From Persicaria tinctoria (lineage: Eukaryota; Streptophyta; Magnoliopsida; Caryophyllales; Polygonaceae), in NCBI GenBank assembly GCA_037127255.1, contig JBANSL010000016.1, positions 1,862,501 through 1,926,500 on the forward strand: a stretch of 64,000 bases of DNA, written 5' to 3'. Both the position numbers and the translations under genes were made by a program. Below the pieces are notes generated by a model. It was not told the DNA's origin and ran no database searches. It worked only from the letters and a program-made list of their open reading frames with translations. Below, in pieces: positions 1 through 9,721 of the stretch (the first letter of the stretch is position 1; each line of letters begins with the position of its first letter).

Positions 1-239
1 TCTCTAATGCTCAAAACATTTTTTTCCTTTCTTTTTTCCAGCTTCCTCTAGAAGGATGTTTATGTTGAAACTTAATAGCCACTATAAATGTTTGGCACGT
101 AACTTTTTTTTTTTTTTGGAGTTTAATTAGTTTTCTCGGAAAATGAACACATTAAAATAAATTTAATTTTTTTATTTCAACTAATTTATATGAGGAAAAT
201 AAAATCAATTATTATTAATGAAACAATAATGTTACTACA
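1..239. other. AT-rich left flank, no gene seen
   Basis: This AT-rich stretch carries homopolymer runs and no convincing coding frame. It is simply the DNA into which the Copia element inserted. The last five bases (235-239, CTACA) form the left half of a probable target-site duplication with CTACC at 5648-5652. Confidence 0.6.
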
Positions 240-928
240 TGGTGGGTTTCCCTCCTATATGGGGAAGAGTCCAATGGACTATTTACCATATGGTTTTTAC
301 CATGTGAAGTTTTACCCTACCTCCTTTATAAAAGGGGATGCCTTTTCCATTTGGGAAAGTAAGAGAGAGAAAACAAAGAGTGAGAAAGGGAGAAAAGAGA
401 GAGCTTGGAGAGGAATCCCGTATGCCCTTGTTCAGCCCATTTTGAAGTGCCCCGATCGACGACCAAACGACCTCCGATTGGGACGATTTTCTGGTATGTT
501 GTTCACCTCATCATAGGCTTCATTTTGTACGGTTGGATCGTCGTTTTGAGCCTCCAATCTCAGATCCCCTTTGCTTGTGTTCTTTCTTGGGTTGTTGTTG
601 ATTTCCACCAATTGGGTGATGAAATTGGAGATTTGTCCAAGCTTGTTGATGCTTGATGATGTTGTATGCCTCTAGCTTTGTCTAGGGAAGATTGTACCCA
701 CTTGTTATTGTTGATAGTGGAAGTTTCTGTCTCCCGTGGTTTTTTTCCCCGTTTTGGGGTTTCCACGTAAATCTGGTGTTCTTTGTGCTTGGTTATTTTA
801 TCTTCTGTTTGTGTCTGATTGTTGGTTTGGGTTGCTTGAGTTTGGCTCTCTGGTTTACAGTTCTTGTCCATCCCGATTCGTGTGTGTTAAAGGGGTGTGT
901 CTGACGTCCCCTGCTTCCCGGCACAACA
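240..928 (+). repeat. 5' LTR of the Copia element
   Basis: A 689-bp direct repeat of 4959-5647 at an offset of 4,719 bp. It should hold the U3 promoter, R and U5. A TATA box (TATAAAA, 327-333) lies about 90 bp inside. The short open frames within it recur in the right LTR and are not genes. Base 3 (242) breaks the TGTTG terminus seen in the right LTR. Confidence 0.96.
327..333 (+). promoter_or_regulatory. TATA box of the 5' LTR promoter
   Basis: TATAAAA lies in the U3 part of the LTR, at a sensible place for RNA polymerase II transcription of the genomic RNA. The identical site in the right LTR is at 5046-5052, where it could drive read-out into the flanking DNA. Function is inferred from position. 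Confidence 0.6.
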
Positions 929-931
929 GAC

Positions 932-943
932 TGGTATCAGAGC
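932..943 (+). other. Primer-binding site (initiator Met tRNA)
   Basis: TGGTATCAGAGC lies three bases after the left LTR. This is the usual plant Copia primer-binding site, complementary to the 3' end of initiator-methionine tRNA, and would prime minus-strand cDNA synthesis. Confidence 0.93.
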
Positions 944-955
944 ATTTGGTTTAGG

Positions 956-3900
956 ATGGAGGAAAAGAACAGTTTTCAGGGAATGATTGTGTTGAATTCA
1001 GACAACTACTCAGATTGGAAGATAAAGATGGAAGATCTTTTGTATGTGAAAGATTTGTATGAGCCGATTGTGCACAAAGAGATTCCAACGGGTGTCATTG
1101 ATGTTGAATGGAAAATTCTGAATCGAAAAGCGGTAGCTACGATCAGACAATTTGTTGATGTGAGTGTGCTCCAGCATATTGCCAATGACACGAATGCTTA
1201 TGAGTTATGGTATAAGCTTGAAGGGATGTATGAGAGGAAGAATGCCCTCAACAAGGCGTCATTGATGAGAAAGCTTGTGAAATTGGAGTACAAAGATGGT
1301 GAGAGCATTGTTGTGCATTTGAGCACATTTCAGGGATTTGTGAATCAGTTAGCTTCTGCGAAAATGTCGTTAGATGATGAGTTGCAGGCTCTACTACTTC
1401 TCTCCTCATTGCCGGATAGTTGGGGCACACTTGTCGTGTCACTTAGTAATTCCGCTCCGGAAGGCAAGCTGACTATGGAATGTGTGAAAGCCAGTCTTTT
1501 GAACGAAGAGACTAGAAGGAAGGAGATGGGTGTCTCCTCACAGTCAGAAGCTAATGTGACGCAGGGTTCTGGTAACAATAGAGGAAGGAGTAAGCAACGA
1601 CAACAGCAGAACAGAGACAAGTCCAAAGGGAGATCGAAGTCTAGAAGCAAGTACATTTGCTATTATTGTGAGAAGCCGGGTCACATTCAAAAGTATTGCC
1701 GAAAGTTCAAGAGGGACAAAGGCAAAGAACCTGAGAAGTCAGAGACTTCGAGAAATCAAGAAGATAAAGACACTGCCGCTCTTACAATCAGTGATGACAT
1801 AGTGGAGTTGTTTGTGGCGGCTGATGAAGGTTCCTTGAATCTTGCAAGTGGTGAGTGCACTTGGATTGTTGATTCAGCTGCTTCATATCACATTACTCCA
1901 CATAAGGAGTACTTCTCGTCTTACACTTGTGGAGATTTTGGCCGTGTGAGGATGGGAAATGATGGCGTGTCCAATGTTGTTGGCATGGGCACAGTTTGTT
2001 TGTTGACATCCACTGGTTGCAGTTTGATTTTGAGAAATGTTCGCCATGTTCCTGATATCAGATTGAATTTGATATCTTCTGGGATACTTGATGATGATGG
2101 GTATGCTCAAAATGCACAAGGCGGTGTTTGGAAGTGCTCCAAGGGAAACTTGATTGTAGCCCGGGCAAAGAAGCAAAATACCATGTATGTGATGCAAGCC
2201 AAGATTTGCAGAGAAGAAGCAAATGTGATTGATGATGGTGCCGGAGAGCTATGGCACAAGCGGCTTGGACACATGAGCGAGAGGGGTTTGCAAATGCTTG
2301 CCAAGAAGGACATTCTCCCGTATATGCAAGGTATTTCTCTCAAACCTTGTGTTGATTGCCTAGCTGGAAAGCAACATCGAGTAGCATTTCATACTCGACC
2401 TCCATCTAGAAGAAAGCATGCATTAGATCTTGTTCATACTGATGTGTGCTCTATGGATTGCAAATCACTTGGTGGAGCACAATATTTTGTCACTTTTATT
2501 GATGACTACTCTAGAAAATTATGGGCTTTTGTGTTGAAAAGCAAAGATCAAGTTCTGACAGTTTTCAAGGAGTTCCAAGCCAGAGTTGAACGAGAGACTG
2601 GTTTGAAGTTGAAGTGTGTCAGATCAGATAATGGTGGAGAGTACAGGGGTCCGTTTGAGCAGTATTGCAAGAGTCAGGGCATCAGGCTTGAGAAAACAGT
2701 TCCGAAGACGCCACAACTGAATGGGCTTGCAGAGAGGATGAACAGAACCATAGCAGAAAGAGTCAGAAGTATGTTGTCGACTGCAAAGCTGCCAAAGTCC
2801 TATTGGGCGGAGGCAATGTTGACTGTTGTGTATCTCATCAACCGCTCGCCTTCAGTTCCTCTTGATGGTGATGTTCCACATAGGGTTTGGACTGGGAGAG
2901 ATGTTTCCTTCCAGCATTTGAGAGTCTTTGGATGCCTAGCATATGTTCATGTTGCTAGAGATCAGAGATCCAAGCTTGATAGCAAGACAAAGCCATGCAT
3001 CTTCCTAGGGTACTCAGAGGATGAATTTGGGTACAGATTGTGGGATCTTACAGACAAGAAAGTGGTCAGAAGCAGAGATGTTGTGTTCATGGAAGACAAG
3101 ACTATTGATGACTGGAAGCTCCAGCGACCGTCGTCTTCCTCTCCTGCTCCAGTCACATTTGATCCCGTTTTTCCTCAAGTTGTGCAGAGAAGTTCAGTTC
3201 AGAATCAGCAGGAAGGTGAGCATGATGATGGTGATGTTGATCCACCAGAAGTTCCACAACCTCAACAAGAGGAGCCCCCTATCCAACCTGAAGTTGAGTT
3301 GAGAAGATCCACCAGAGAGAGACAGACTTCCTCCCGATACTCAACCAACGATTATGTGTTGTTGACTGATTCAGGAGAGCCTGAATGCTATGAGGAAGCT
3401 ATGTCAGATGTGCATCAGAAAGAGTGGTACAATGCCATGCAGGATGAGATGAGTTCCTTGCATGAGAACCACACCTATGACTTGGTGAAATTGCCTAAGG
3501 GCAAGAAAGCTCTCAAGAACAAATGGGTTTTTCGTTTGAAGTCTGGAGAAGATGGTACACCTCCCAGGTTCAAAGCCAGAGTTGTGGTGAAGGGTTTTGA
3601 GCAGAAAAAGGGTGTAGATTTCGATGAGATTTTCTCTCCAGTTGTGAAGATGTCATCCATCCGGGTTGTTCTAGGCATGGCTGCTAGCATGGACCTAGAG
3701 GTCGAGCAGCTTGATGTGAAAACCGCCTTCCTTCATGGTGATTTGGAAGAAGAAATCTACATGGAGCAACCTGAAGGTTTTGAAGTCAAGGGAAAAGAGA
3801 AGATGGTTTGTCGTCTCAGAAAGAGCTTGTATGGTTTGAAACAAGCACCTCGGCAATGGTACAAGAAGTTCGAGTCTTTTATGATCGACCACAAATTCCA

Positions 3901-4942
3901 CAAGACACATGCCGACCACTGCGTGTTTGTGAAGAATTACGCCGAAGGTGACTTTCTAATTCTCTTGCTTTATGTGGATGATATGCTTATTGTTGGTCGG
4001 GATACCAACAAGATTGCTAGTTTGAAGACTGCATTGAAGAAGTCCTTTGCTATGAAGGACCTTGGCCCTGCAAGCCAGATTTTGGGTATGCAGATTACCC
4101 GTGACAGAAAGAATCAGAAGTTGTGGATATCACAAGAAAGATACATTGAGAAGGTGTTGCAAAGATTCAACATGGACAAGGCTAAACCCGTGAGTTCTCC
4201 ACTTGCAGTGAACATGAAGCTGAGTTCTGATCAGTGTCCTACAAGTGAGAAAGAGAAACAGGAGATGAAGAAGGTGCCTTATGCTTCAGCCGTTGGTAGT
4301 CTGATGTGTGCCATGGTTTGCACTAGGCCAGACATCGCCTATGGAGTTGGGGTTATCAGCAGGTTCATGAGTAATCCTGGAAAGGAGCATTGGGCTGCAG
4401 TGAAATGGATTCTCAAGTATCTTAGAGGCACTTCGAGAGTGTGTTTGTGCTTTGGTCTTGGAAAACCTATGCTTGATGGTTTTACAGATGCAGACATGTC
4501 AGGTGATATTGACACGAGCCGATCCACATCTGGATATCTGATTACATTCGCAGGGGGAGCAGTCTCATGGCAATCGAGACTGCAGAAGTGTGTTGCTTTG
4601 TCAACGACAGAAGCAGAGTATATGGCTGCAGTTGAAGCTGGTAAGGAGCTGATATGGATGAGAGACTTCCTAGAGGAGTTGGGAGTGGAGCAAGCTAGCT
4701 ACCCACTCTATTGTGACAATCAGAGTGCCATCCACCTTGCCAAGAATGCCGCCTACCATTCTCGAACCAAGCACATACGAAGAAGGTATCATTGGCTTCG
4801 AGAAAGAGTAGAAGATGAAGATTTTGAGCTCATGAAGATCCATACAAATGACAACGGATCAGATATGCTGACGAAGACCTTGTCAAAGGAGAAGCTCATC
4901 AAGTGCCGCTCAAAGGCGGGCTTGCTCGAGCCCCCCATATAG
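956..4942 (+). CDS. Copia gag-pol polyprotein, 1328 aa
   Basis: Encodes the retrotransposon capsid and enzymes as one polyprotein. Visible in order: a gag region; a CCHC zinc knuckle (C-x2-C-x4-H-x4-C, about residues 235-248); an aspartic protease with DSAAS at about 306; a pre-integrase LWHKRLGH motif near 432; an integrase catalytic triad at about D496, D558 and E593, with the D35E spacing kept; a Copia reverse transcriptase with YVDD near 1006; and a C-terminal RNase H. The protease has DSAAS rather than the more common DSGAS, and the integrase reads PQLNGLAER where PQHNG is usual; neither change touches the catalytic triad. The length is about that of tobacco Tnt1, from my knowledge of the family. 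There are no stops or frameshifts. The ATG is 27 bp after the LTR end. Confidence 0.97.
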   Translation: MEEKNSFQGMIVLNSDNYSDWKIKMEDLLYVKDLYEPIVHKEIPTGVIDVEWKILNRKAVATIRQFVDVSVLQHIANDTNAYELWYKLEGMYERKNALNKASLMRKLVKLEYKDGESIVVHLSTFQGFVNQLASAKMSLDDELQALLLLSSLPDSWGTLVVSLSNSAPEGKLTMECVKASLLNEETRRKEMGVSSQSEANVTQGSGNNRGRSKQRQQQNRDKSKGRSKSRSKYICYYCEKPGHIQKYCRKFKRDKGKEPEKSETSRNQEDKDTAALTISDDIVELFVAADEGSLNLASGECTWIVDSAASYHITPHKEYFSSYTCGDFGRVRMGNDGVSNVVGMGTVCLLTSTGCSLILRNVRHVPDIRLNLISSGILDDDGYAQNAQGGVWKCSKGNLIVARAKKQNTMYVMQAKICREEANVIDDGAGELWHKRLGHMSERGLQMLAKKDILPYMQGISLKPCVDCLAGKQHRVAFHTRPPSRRKHALDLVHTDVCSMDCKSLGGAQYFVTFIDDYSRKLWAFVLKSKDQVLTVFKEFQARVERETGLKLKCVRSDNGGEYRGPFEQYCKSQGIRLEKTVPKTPQLNGLAERMNRTIAERVRSMLSTAKLPKSYWAEAMLTVVYLINRSPSVPLDGDVPHRVWTGRDVSFQHLRVFGCLAYVHVARDQRSKLDSKTKPCIFLGYSEDEFGYRLWDLTDKKVVRSRDVVFMEDKTIDDWKLQRPSSSSPAPVTFDPVFPQVVQRSSVQNQQEGEHDDGDVDPPEVPQPQQEEPPIQPEVELRRSTRERQTSSRYSTNDYVLLTDSGEPECYEEAMSDVHQKEWYNAMQDEMSSLHENHTYDLVKLPKGKKALKNKWVFRLKSGEDGTPPRFKARVVVKGFEQKKGVDFDEIFSPVVKMSSIRVVLGMAASMDLEVEQLDVKTAFLHGDLEEEIYMEQPEGFEVKGKEKMVCRLRKSLYGLKQAPRQWYKKFESFMIDHKFHKTHADHCVFVKNYAEGDFLILLLYVDDMLIVGRDTNKIASLKTALKKSFAMKDLGPASQILGMQITRDRKNQKLWISQERYIEKVLQRFNMDKAKPVSSPLAVNMKLSSDQCPTSEKEKQEMKKVPYASAVGSLMCAMVCTRPDIAYGVGVISRFMSNPGKEHWAAVKWILKYLRGTSRVCLCFGLGKPMLDGFTDADMSGDIDTSRSTSGYLITFAGGAVSWQSRLQKCVALSTTEAEYMAAVEAGKELIWMRDFLEELGVEQASYPLYCDNQSAIHLAKNAAYHSRTKHIRRRYHWLRERVEDEDFELMKIHTNDNGSDMLTKTLSKEKLIKCRSKAGLLEPPI

Positions 4943-4945
4943 GAT

Positions 4946-4957
4946 TGAGGGGGAGCT
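4946..4957 (+). other. Polypurine tract of the Copia element
   Basis: A purine-rich run (TTGAGGGGGAGC) lies immediately upstream of the right LTR and would prime plus-strand cDNA synthesis. It begins four bases after the gag-pol stop codon. Confidence 0.85.
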
Positions 4958-4958
4958 A

Positions 4959-5647
4959 TGTTGGGTTTCCCTCCTATATGGGGAAGAGTCCAATGGACTA
5001 TTTACCATATGGTTTTTACCATGTGAAGTTTTACCCTACCTCCTTTATAAAAGGGGATGCCTTTTCCATTTGGGAAAGTAAGAGAGAGAAAACAAAGAGT
5101 GAGAAAGGGAGAAAAGAGAGAGCTTGGAGAGGAATCCCGTATGCCCTTGTTCAGCCCATTTTGAAGTGCCCCGATCGACGACCAAACGACCTCCGATTGG
5201 GACGATTTTCTGGTATGTTGTTCACCTCATCATAGGCTTCATTTTGTACGGTTGGATCGTCGTTTTGAGCCTCCAATCTCAGATCCCCTTTGCTTGTGTT
5301 CTTTCTTGGGTTGTTGTTGATTTCCACCAATTGGGTGATGAAATTGGAGATTTGTCCAAGCTTGTTGATGCTTGATGATGTTGTATGCCTCTAGCTTTGT
5401 CTAGGGAAGATTGTACCCACTTGTTATTGTTGATAGTGGAAGTTTCTGTCTCCCGTGGTTTTTTTCCCCGTTTTGGGGTTTCCACGTAAATCTGGTGTTC
5501 TTTGTGCTTGGTTATTTTATCTTCTGTTTGTGTCTGATTGTTGGTTTGGGTTGCTTGAGTTTGGCTCTCTGGTTTACAGTTCTTGTCCATCCCGATTCGT
5601 GTGTGTTAAAGGGGTGTGTCTGACGTCCCCTGCTTCCCGACACAACA
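4959..5647 (+). repeat. 3' LTR of the Copia element
   Basis: A 689-bp direct repeat of 240-928. It begins TGTTG and ends CAACA, a perfect 5-bp terminal inverted repeat. I found two differences from the left copy, both near the ends. Confidence 0.96.
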
Positions 5648-5981
5648 CTACCTCATGAAAAAGCATCAATTAATGGTGATCATAGATGTCATAGCTTTGG
5701 CAAATTTGTTAGTTCATATATGAATAATGGCTTTAATAAAGTTGGGAAATGGATAAAGTGAAATTCTAGAAATGGAACAAGTTGGACTATTTATTCAAAT
5801 TATCGATTGGTTGATTGGGTGAAAGCACTTTCGAGTAATTTCAGGAAAGGTTCAAATTGTTTAGATTTTCTTTCGGTTCAAGTTGTAGTATATTTAAGTC
5901 TTTAATATTGGTTCTTGAAATCATAAACACCAAACTTATGCATAAACTAATAATTTTTTTAATATGTTTTTATAAGTAATA

Positions 5982-6236
5982 CTCCCTCCGTTAATTAAAA
6001 GATGTCGTTTTAGACATTTGTACATTTTTTAAGAAATCAAATTAAAGCAAATAAAAATACACTTATACCCCTGATAATTACTCTACCTTTCCACTTTATT
6101 GAAAACTACAACTAAAAAATATCTAATCATTAATGGGCAATTTTGAAAAGTAAACACTAAAATACCTAAAACGACATGTTTTTATTAACAAGATTTTACT
6201 CCTAAAATGACATATTTTCTTTAACGGATGGGGTAG
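5982..6236. mobile_element. Stowaway-like MITE (copy 1)
   Basis: About 255 bp flanked by TA on both sides (5980-5981 and 6237-6238). The ends are inverted: CTCCCTCCGTTAAT on the left against TTAACGGATGGGGTAG on the right. TA target duplication and CTCCCTCCGT termini are the Stowaway (Tc1/mariner) signature. Non-coding. Confidence 0.8.
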
Positions 6237-6252
6237 TATACATTAAATGATA

Positions 6253-6503
6253 CTACCTCCGTAAAAAAATGCATGGACTTTACTATTCACACACGCTTTT
6301 TTAAGGAGGTAAAAACTATATAAAATATTAACTTTTTTATTAATTTTTTTTAGTAATTACAAACTTATTGATAAAAATTCATAAAAAAAATTCCATGTAT
6401 TTTTTATAAAATTCATAAAAAAGTTAATATTTTTTTATAGTTTTTAACTCCTAAAAAAACGTGTATAAATAGTAAAAGTCCATGTATTTTTGGACGGAGG
6501 GAG
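6253..6503. mobile_element. Stowaway-like MITE (copy 2)
   Basis: About 251 bp beginning CTACCTCCGT and ending GGACGGAGGGAG, with TA at each side. The arms are largely complementary, giving a long hairpin. The interior (ACTTTACTATTCACACACGC) also occurs at 61451-61672, so the two belong to one subfamily. Confidence 0.82.
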
Positions 6504-7287
6504 TATATATATTGTATTGATAGTAAGAACCTATACAATGAAACTAAGAAAAATTATTTTTCAAATGAGAATATTTCTTATTTCTTTGTCTTCCCATATC
6601 AATTTTTTTAATAGCCAAATTTCTTCGATCTATTAGACATATCTGATATATAGAATTATTTTATTTCCTTTAAAGATTTTTTTTAGAAAAAGGATTAAAA
6701 GGGTGCCAAAATGACAATTCAACACTAAAACCAACAGCAAAAAGCCAATTAATGCAAATGAAAAGTACAACCGGTTTAAGTTTCTTGATCTTCCCATCCC
6801 TTAACATCCACGCCAATTTCAGCCATAAAGATTGTGTTAGGTAAGACATGTAAAGAGTGGATGTTATAAAAACCATTTCGAGCAAAGTCTTCAAGGGGAT
6901 GTTTGGTTACCCATTGTGTTTGCTTTGTGTAATTTTGTTGGAGTCTAACCGATTTCCGAAATCTCTAAGGTATGGAGTTACCATACCTCTCCAAGGAGTT
7001 GGATTTGAAGCTCATTCTCTGGCTTTGCTTGCTAAGAGGTGACGACTAGGGTTCAGATATCAAAGATTATGACAATGTTTGAATCTCCGTGTTGAAGACA
7101 TTGATGTACAATATAATCTAGATATAACAAGTAATGTTCGGATTCATATATGATTTAGATTATATTTGATAAAAACGTAGCTGATGGGGTAGCTGAAGCC
7201 GATAGATTATATTTATTTCATTTAAAGTTACTTAATTACGGTTGCCAAACGCATATCTGTTTCGTACTTCCTTGTGTCAATTGCATC

Positions 7288-7480
7288 TGTGGAGAATATG
7301 AGTTGTGGGAGTGTCCCACATTGATTAAATATTGAATCCAATCCTTGCTTACAAGCCGGTGGGCTACCCCACCTAACACCAATTGGTTTTAGGATGAAAC
7401 CCCACTCGGTTTGTGTGCTCGACTTGGTTAGCGCGTTTGCGCTTGGCGTGCGTTGCCCCCCCCCAATCGGATGACCCACC
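7288..7480. repeat. Repeat-like segment, probable TE remnant
   Basis: Contains wording (TGTCCCACATTGATTAAA, then CCAATTGGTTTTAGGATGAA) that I recognise from widespread short plant repeats of LTR or TRIM type. No second copy is seen in this window, so the call rests on memory of the motif. Low confidence. Confidence 0.3.
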
Positions 7481-7661
7481 GTTATTTCATAGCATCAAAT
7501 GGCCAACTTACACAAGTATGTGCAACAAAATATTACTCATCTTATCAATTAAGGACAACAAAAAAAAAAGCATTTTGCACTTCCAAAAACTAAAAAACCA
7601 ACAATAATCTCAAACCTTCAACAAAACCAAAATTGAAGATTTTTTTCTCTCATATTCTAAT

Positions 7662-9721
7662 CTAACACTTGGGAAGATCCGACGGCGGAGGAAGCAACTT
7701 CTGGTTCTTGTTCTTGCCATCATTGACAACCCAAGCCATCTTCAACCCCCAAGTTGTGTGCACCTCCAAGTGACAATGCATAAACCACACCCCGGGGTTA
7801 TCCGCCACAAATCTAACGGCCACCCACCCGCCAGATGGCACTCCCACGGTGTTCCTCTCAACCGGGTCCACCAGATTGAACCGGGCCGGGTCCTTGTTCG
7901 GGTCAAAGTTCCCAAACCCTTGGCCCACCACAAAGAAATTGAACCCATGGAGGTGGAGTGGGTGGCTCTCAGCACCAATGATACTTGTATCTTGTAACAC
8001 AAGCTCAACTTTAGTGTTATAAGGTAACGCTACAACTTTAGTGCCCTTGTTCATAAAAATGTTGCTAGGCGGAGCCCCGGTGTAGTTGAATTTCACCGGT
8101 GGATTCTCCGGGAAACCGCTCGTGAAGACGCCGTTGGATCGCTTGAAGAAGTGGGCTTGGAGTAAGGCGGTGTTTGGCTGCACGAACGAGACGTTGTTGA
8201 TCCCGGCTGCAACCATGGTGTTGTTGGGACAGTTTTGGGCCTTAGAGCACGAGATTAGCCCGAGCCCAATCGTGAACAAGAAGTGCCTATCGACCTTCTT
8301 GGGCACGTTGGCCGGGTATCTGGAGCTCGCTAAACTCCGCAACTTGTTGCTGAACTTGGCTGCAAAGGAAGTGTCATTGAACTTGGGGAGTTTGGGCTTG
8401 ACAAGGGGGAGTTTCGGGTTTGAGGGCTCATATTCGAGGATGGCAGCTGTGGTAGTGTTGTCGAAGGTGGCTGGGCCGGTGGCATAAGGCCTGGCCGCCA
8501 TGAGGAAGGAGGCGCGAGGAGACTTGTCCTTGGCCGTAACAAGGACATTTGTGGTTTGTCCGGGAGTTATGACTAGGGTTTCGGTTTTGAATGCCTTTAC
8601 GTAGGTTGCGTCTGCTTCGACTACAATGAGTGTGTGGTTCGCGATGCTGAAGAAGAGCTCGTCATTGAGTGCAGCGTTGATGAGGCGGAGCAGGTAGGTT
8701 TTGCCTGGCTTCACCTTTAGCTTGAATGTATCTACATTTGCATTACAAAGAATCTAAGACTGAATTCAGTTCACCTTCTAACACAAAAACTTAAGCTGTT
8801 ATATAAATACTCGCCTTTAGCAGAACAGTTGTTGTATAAGGGTCCGGGGAGGCCATTGATTGTGAAGGCATCCGAAATGTTAGGGGCCGATCCAGTTTGC
8901 ATTGCCCGGTTGATCATTGTCTCTGTATCGGTTTTCCACCATTCGCCTACAATGTGTACAAAGAGACTCATCAACTCACATTAGCTACTTAAAACCTACA
9001 ACTACACAGACATGAATAAGTATGTGAACTATCATACCGAATATGATTGGAACTTCGCTATGAGGTTTCGGGAAAGGGTAAGGCACACCCTTCTTAGGCA
9101 AGATAACAATCGGCCCATAAACAGTGGCGCGAAGCCATGAAATGTGAGCATGCCAAAACAAGGTGCCTCTTTGTCCGGTGACATTGAACTTGTACACATA
9201 GTTTTGGCCTGTCTGGATAGGGCATTGAGTTATATAGGCCGGTCCATCCGCCCATCCGCTTCTCAATTGCCTTATTCCATGCCTGTATGATCAAATCGAA
9301 TCCAAAACGAGTAAAATGTTACAAGAATGTTTCATCATTTAAGCTACAAACATACCATATATAATGCTAGTTCTTAAGTTCTTACCAATGAATGGTCATG
9401 TTGTATTTCACTTGATTCACCACCCTTATTTCGAGTCGGTCTCCCTCTCTTGCAATGATCCTAGGACCGGGGAATTGCCCGTTAACAGTCACAATGCTCT
9501 TCGATTGGCAAAGCCTAGTAACCGTTTGCATCTTCACCTGCCACATATAAACACATCAGCTCAAAGTTTACACGAAAACGATCAAATCAAAAGGCGGAAA
9601 CTAAAGACTTTACCACAAAGTTGTAGCGCCTTGTGATGCTTCCGGTCTTGGCAAGTGCAAGCTGAGGCCAAAGCAACATAGCTGCAGTTACCATAAGCAC
9701 AAGCACTGCAAATTGACCCAT
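7662..9721 (-). CDS. Laccase 1 (LAC17/LAC2-type multicopper oxidase), 568 aa
   Basis: Extracellular copper oxidase that takes electrons from phenolics and reduces oxygen to water; plant members polymerise monolignols. I read five exons in coding order: 9721-9614, 9537-9386, 9282-9038, 8946-8815 and 8731-7662, summing to 569 codons with the stop. The ATG opens a clear signal peptide ([20 protein letters not shown]). All four copper-binding segments are present: HWHG, HAHISW, HPLHLHG, and HCHLEVH near the C-terminus (...DLPKC). Exon sizes 152 and 245 are identical to those of laccase 2. Intron 4 has a GC donor (AAAG|GCGAGT), and the last intron of laccase 2 is missing. TATATAAT on the minus strand (9810-9803) is a candidate TATA box. 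A 21-nt site complementary to miR397 lies at 8662-8682. Confidence 0.95.
8662..8682 (-). promoter_or_regulatory. miR397 target site in laccase 1 mRNA
   Basis: The plus strand here reads, as far as I recall it, exactly as miR397a (21 nt, beginning TCATTGAGTGCAG and ending CGTTGATG). The laccase mRNA therefore carries a perfect complement. It lies in the stretch coding for the conserved INAALNDE segment, the known miR397 target position in plant laccases. Cleavage here would lower laccase mRNA. The miRNA sequence is from memory. Confidence 0.85.

Larger units (their letters stand above)
240..5647 (+). mobile_element. Complete Ty1/Copia LTR retrotransposon, Tnt1-like
   Basis: A full-length element of about 5.4 kb with two 689-bp LTRs, a primer-binding site matching initiator-methionine tRNA directly after the left LTR, one uninterrupted gag-pol frame, and a purine-rich tract just before the right LTR. 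The order protease-integrase-RT-RNase H places it in Ty1/Copia, and the motif wording resembles tobacco Tnt1 closely. Comparing the LTRs by eye gives two differences (242 G versus 4961 T; 921 G versus 5640 A), so insertion is recent. The right LTR keeps matching ends TGTTG...CAACA, while the left begins TGGTG. The flanks CTACA and CTACC suggest a 5-bp target duplication with one mismatch. Nothing in the frame looks broken, so it may still be mobile. Confidence 0.97.
5648..7661. other. Intergenic spacer with two Stowaway MITEs
   Basis: No coding gene is evident between the retrotransposon and the laccase pair. The stretch holds two Stowaway-like MITEs and a repeat-like segment at about 7288-7480 (listed separately). 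The rest is AT-rich single-copy-looking sequence. Confidence 0.6.

Noticed and set aside
190..954. Several short open frames in the left LTR, repeated at 4903-5658
   Set aside because: They are identical in both LTRs because the LTRs are identical. No known plant Copia LTR encodes such proteins, and frames overlap on both strands.
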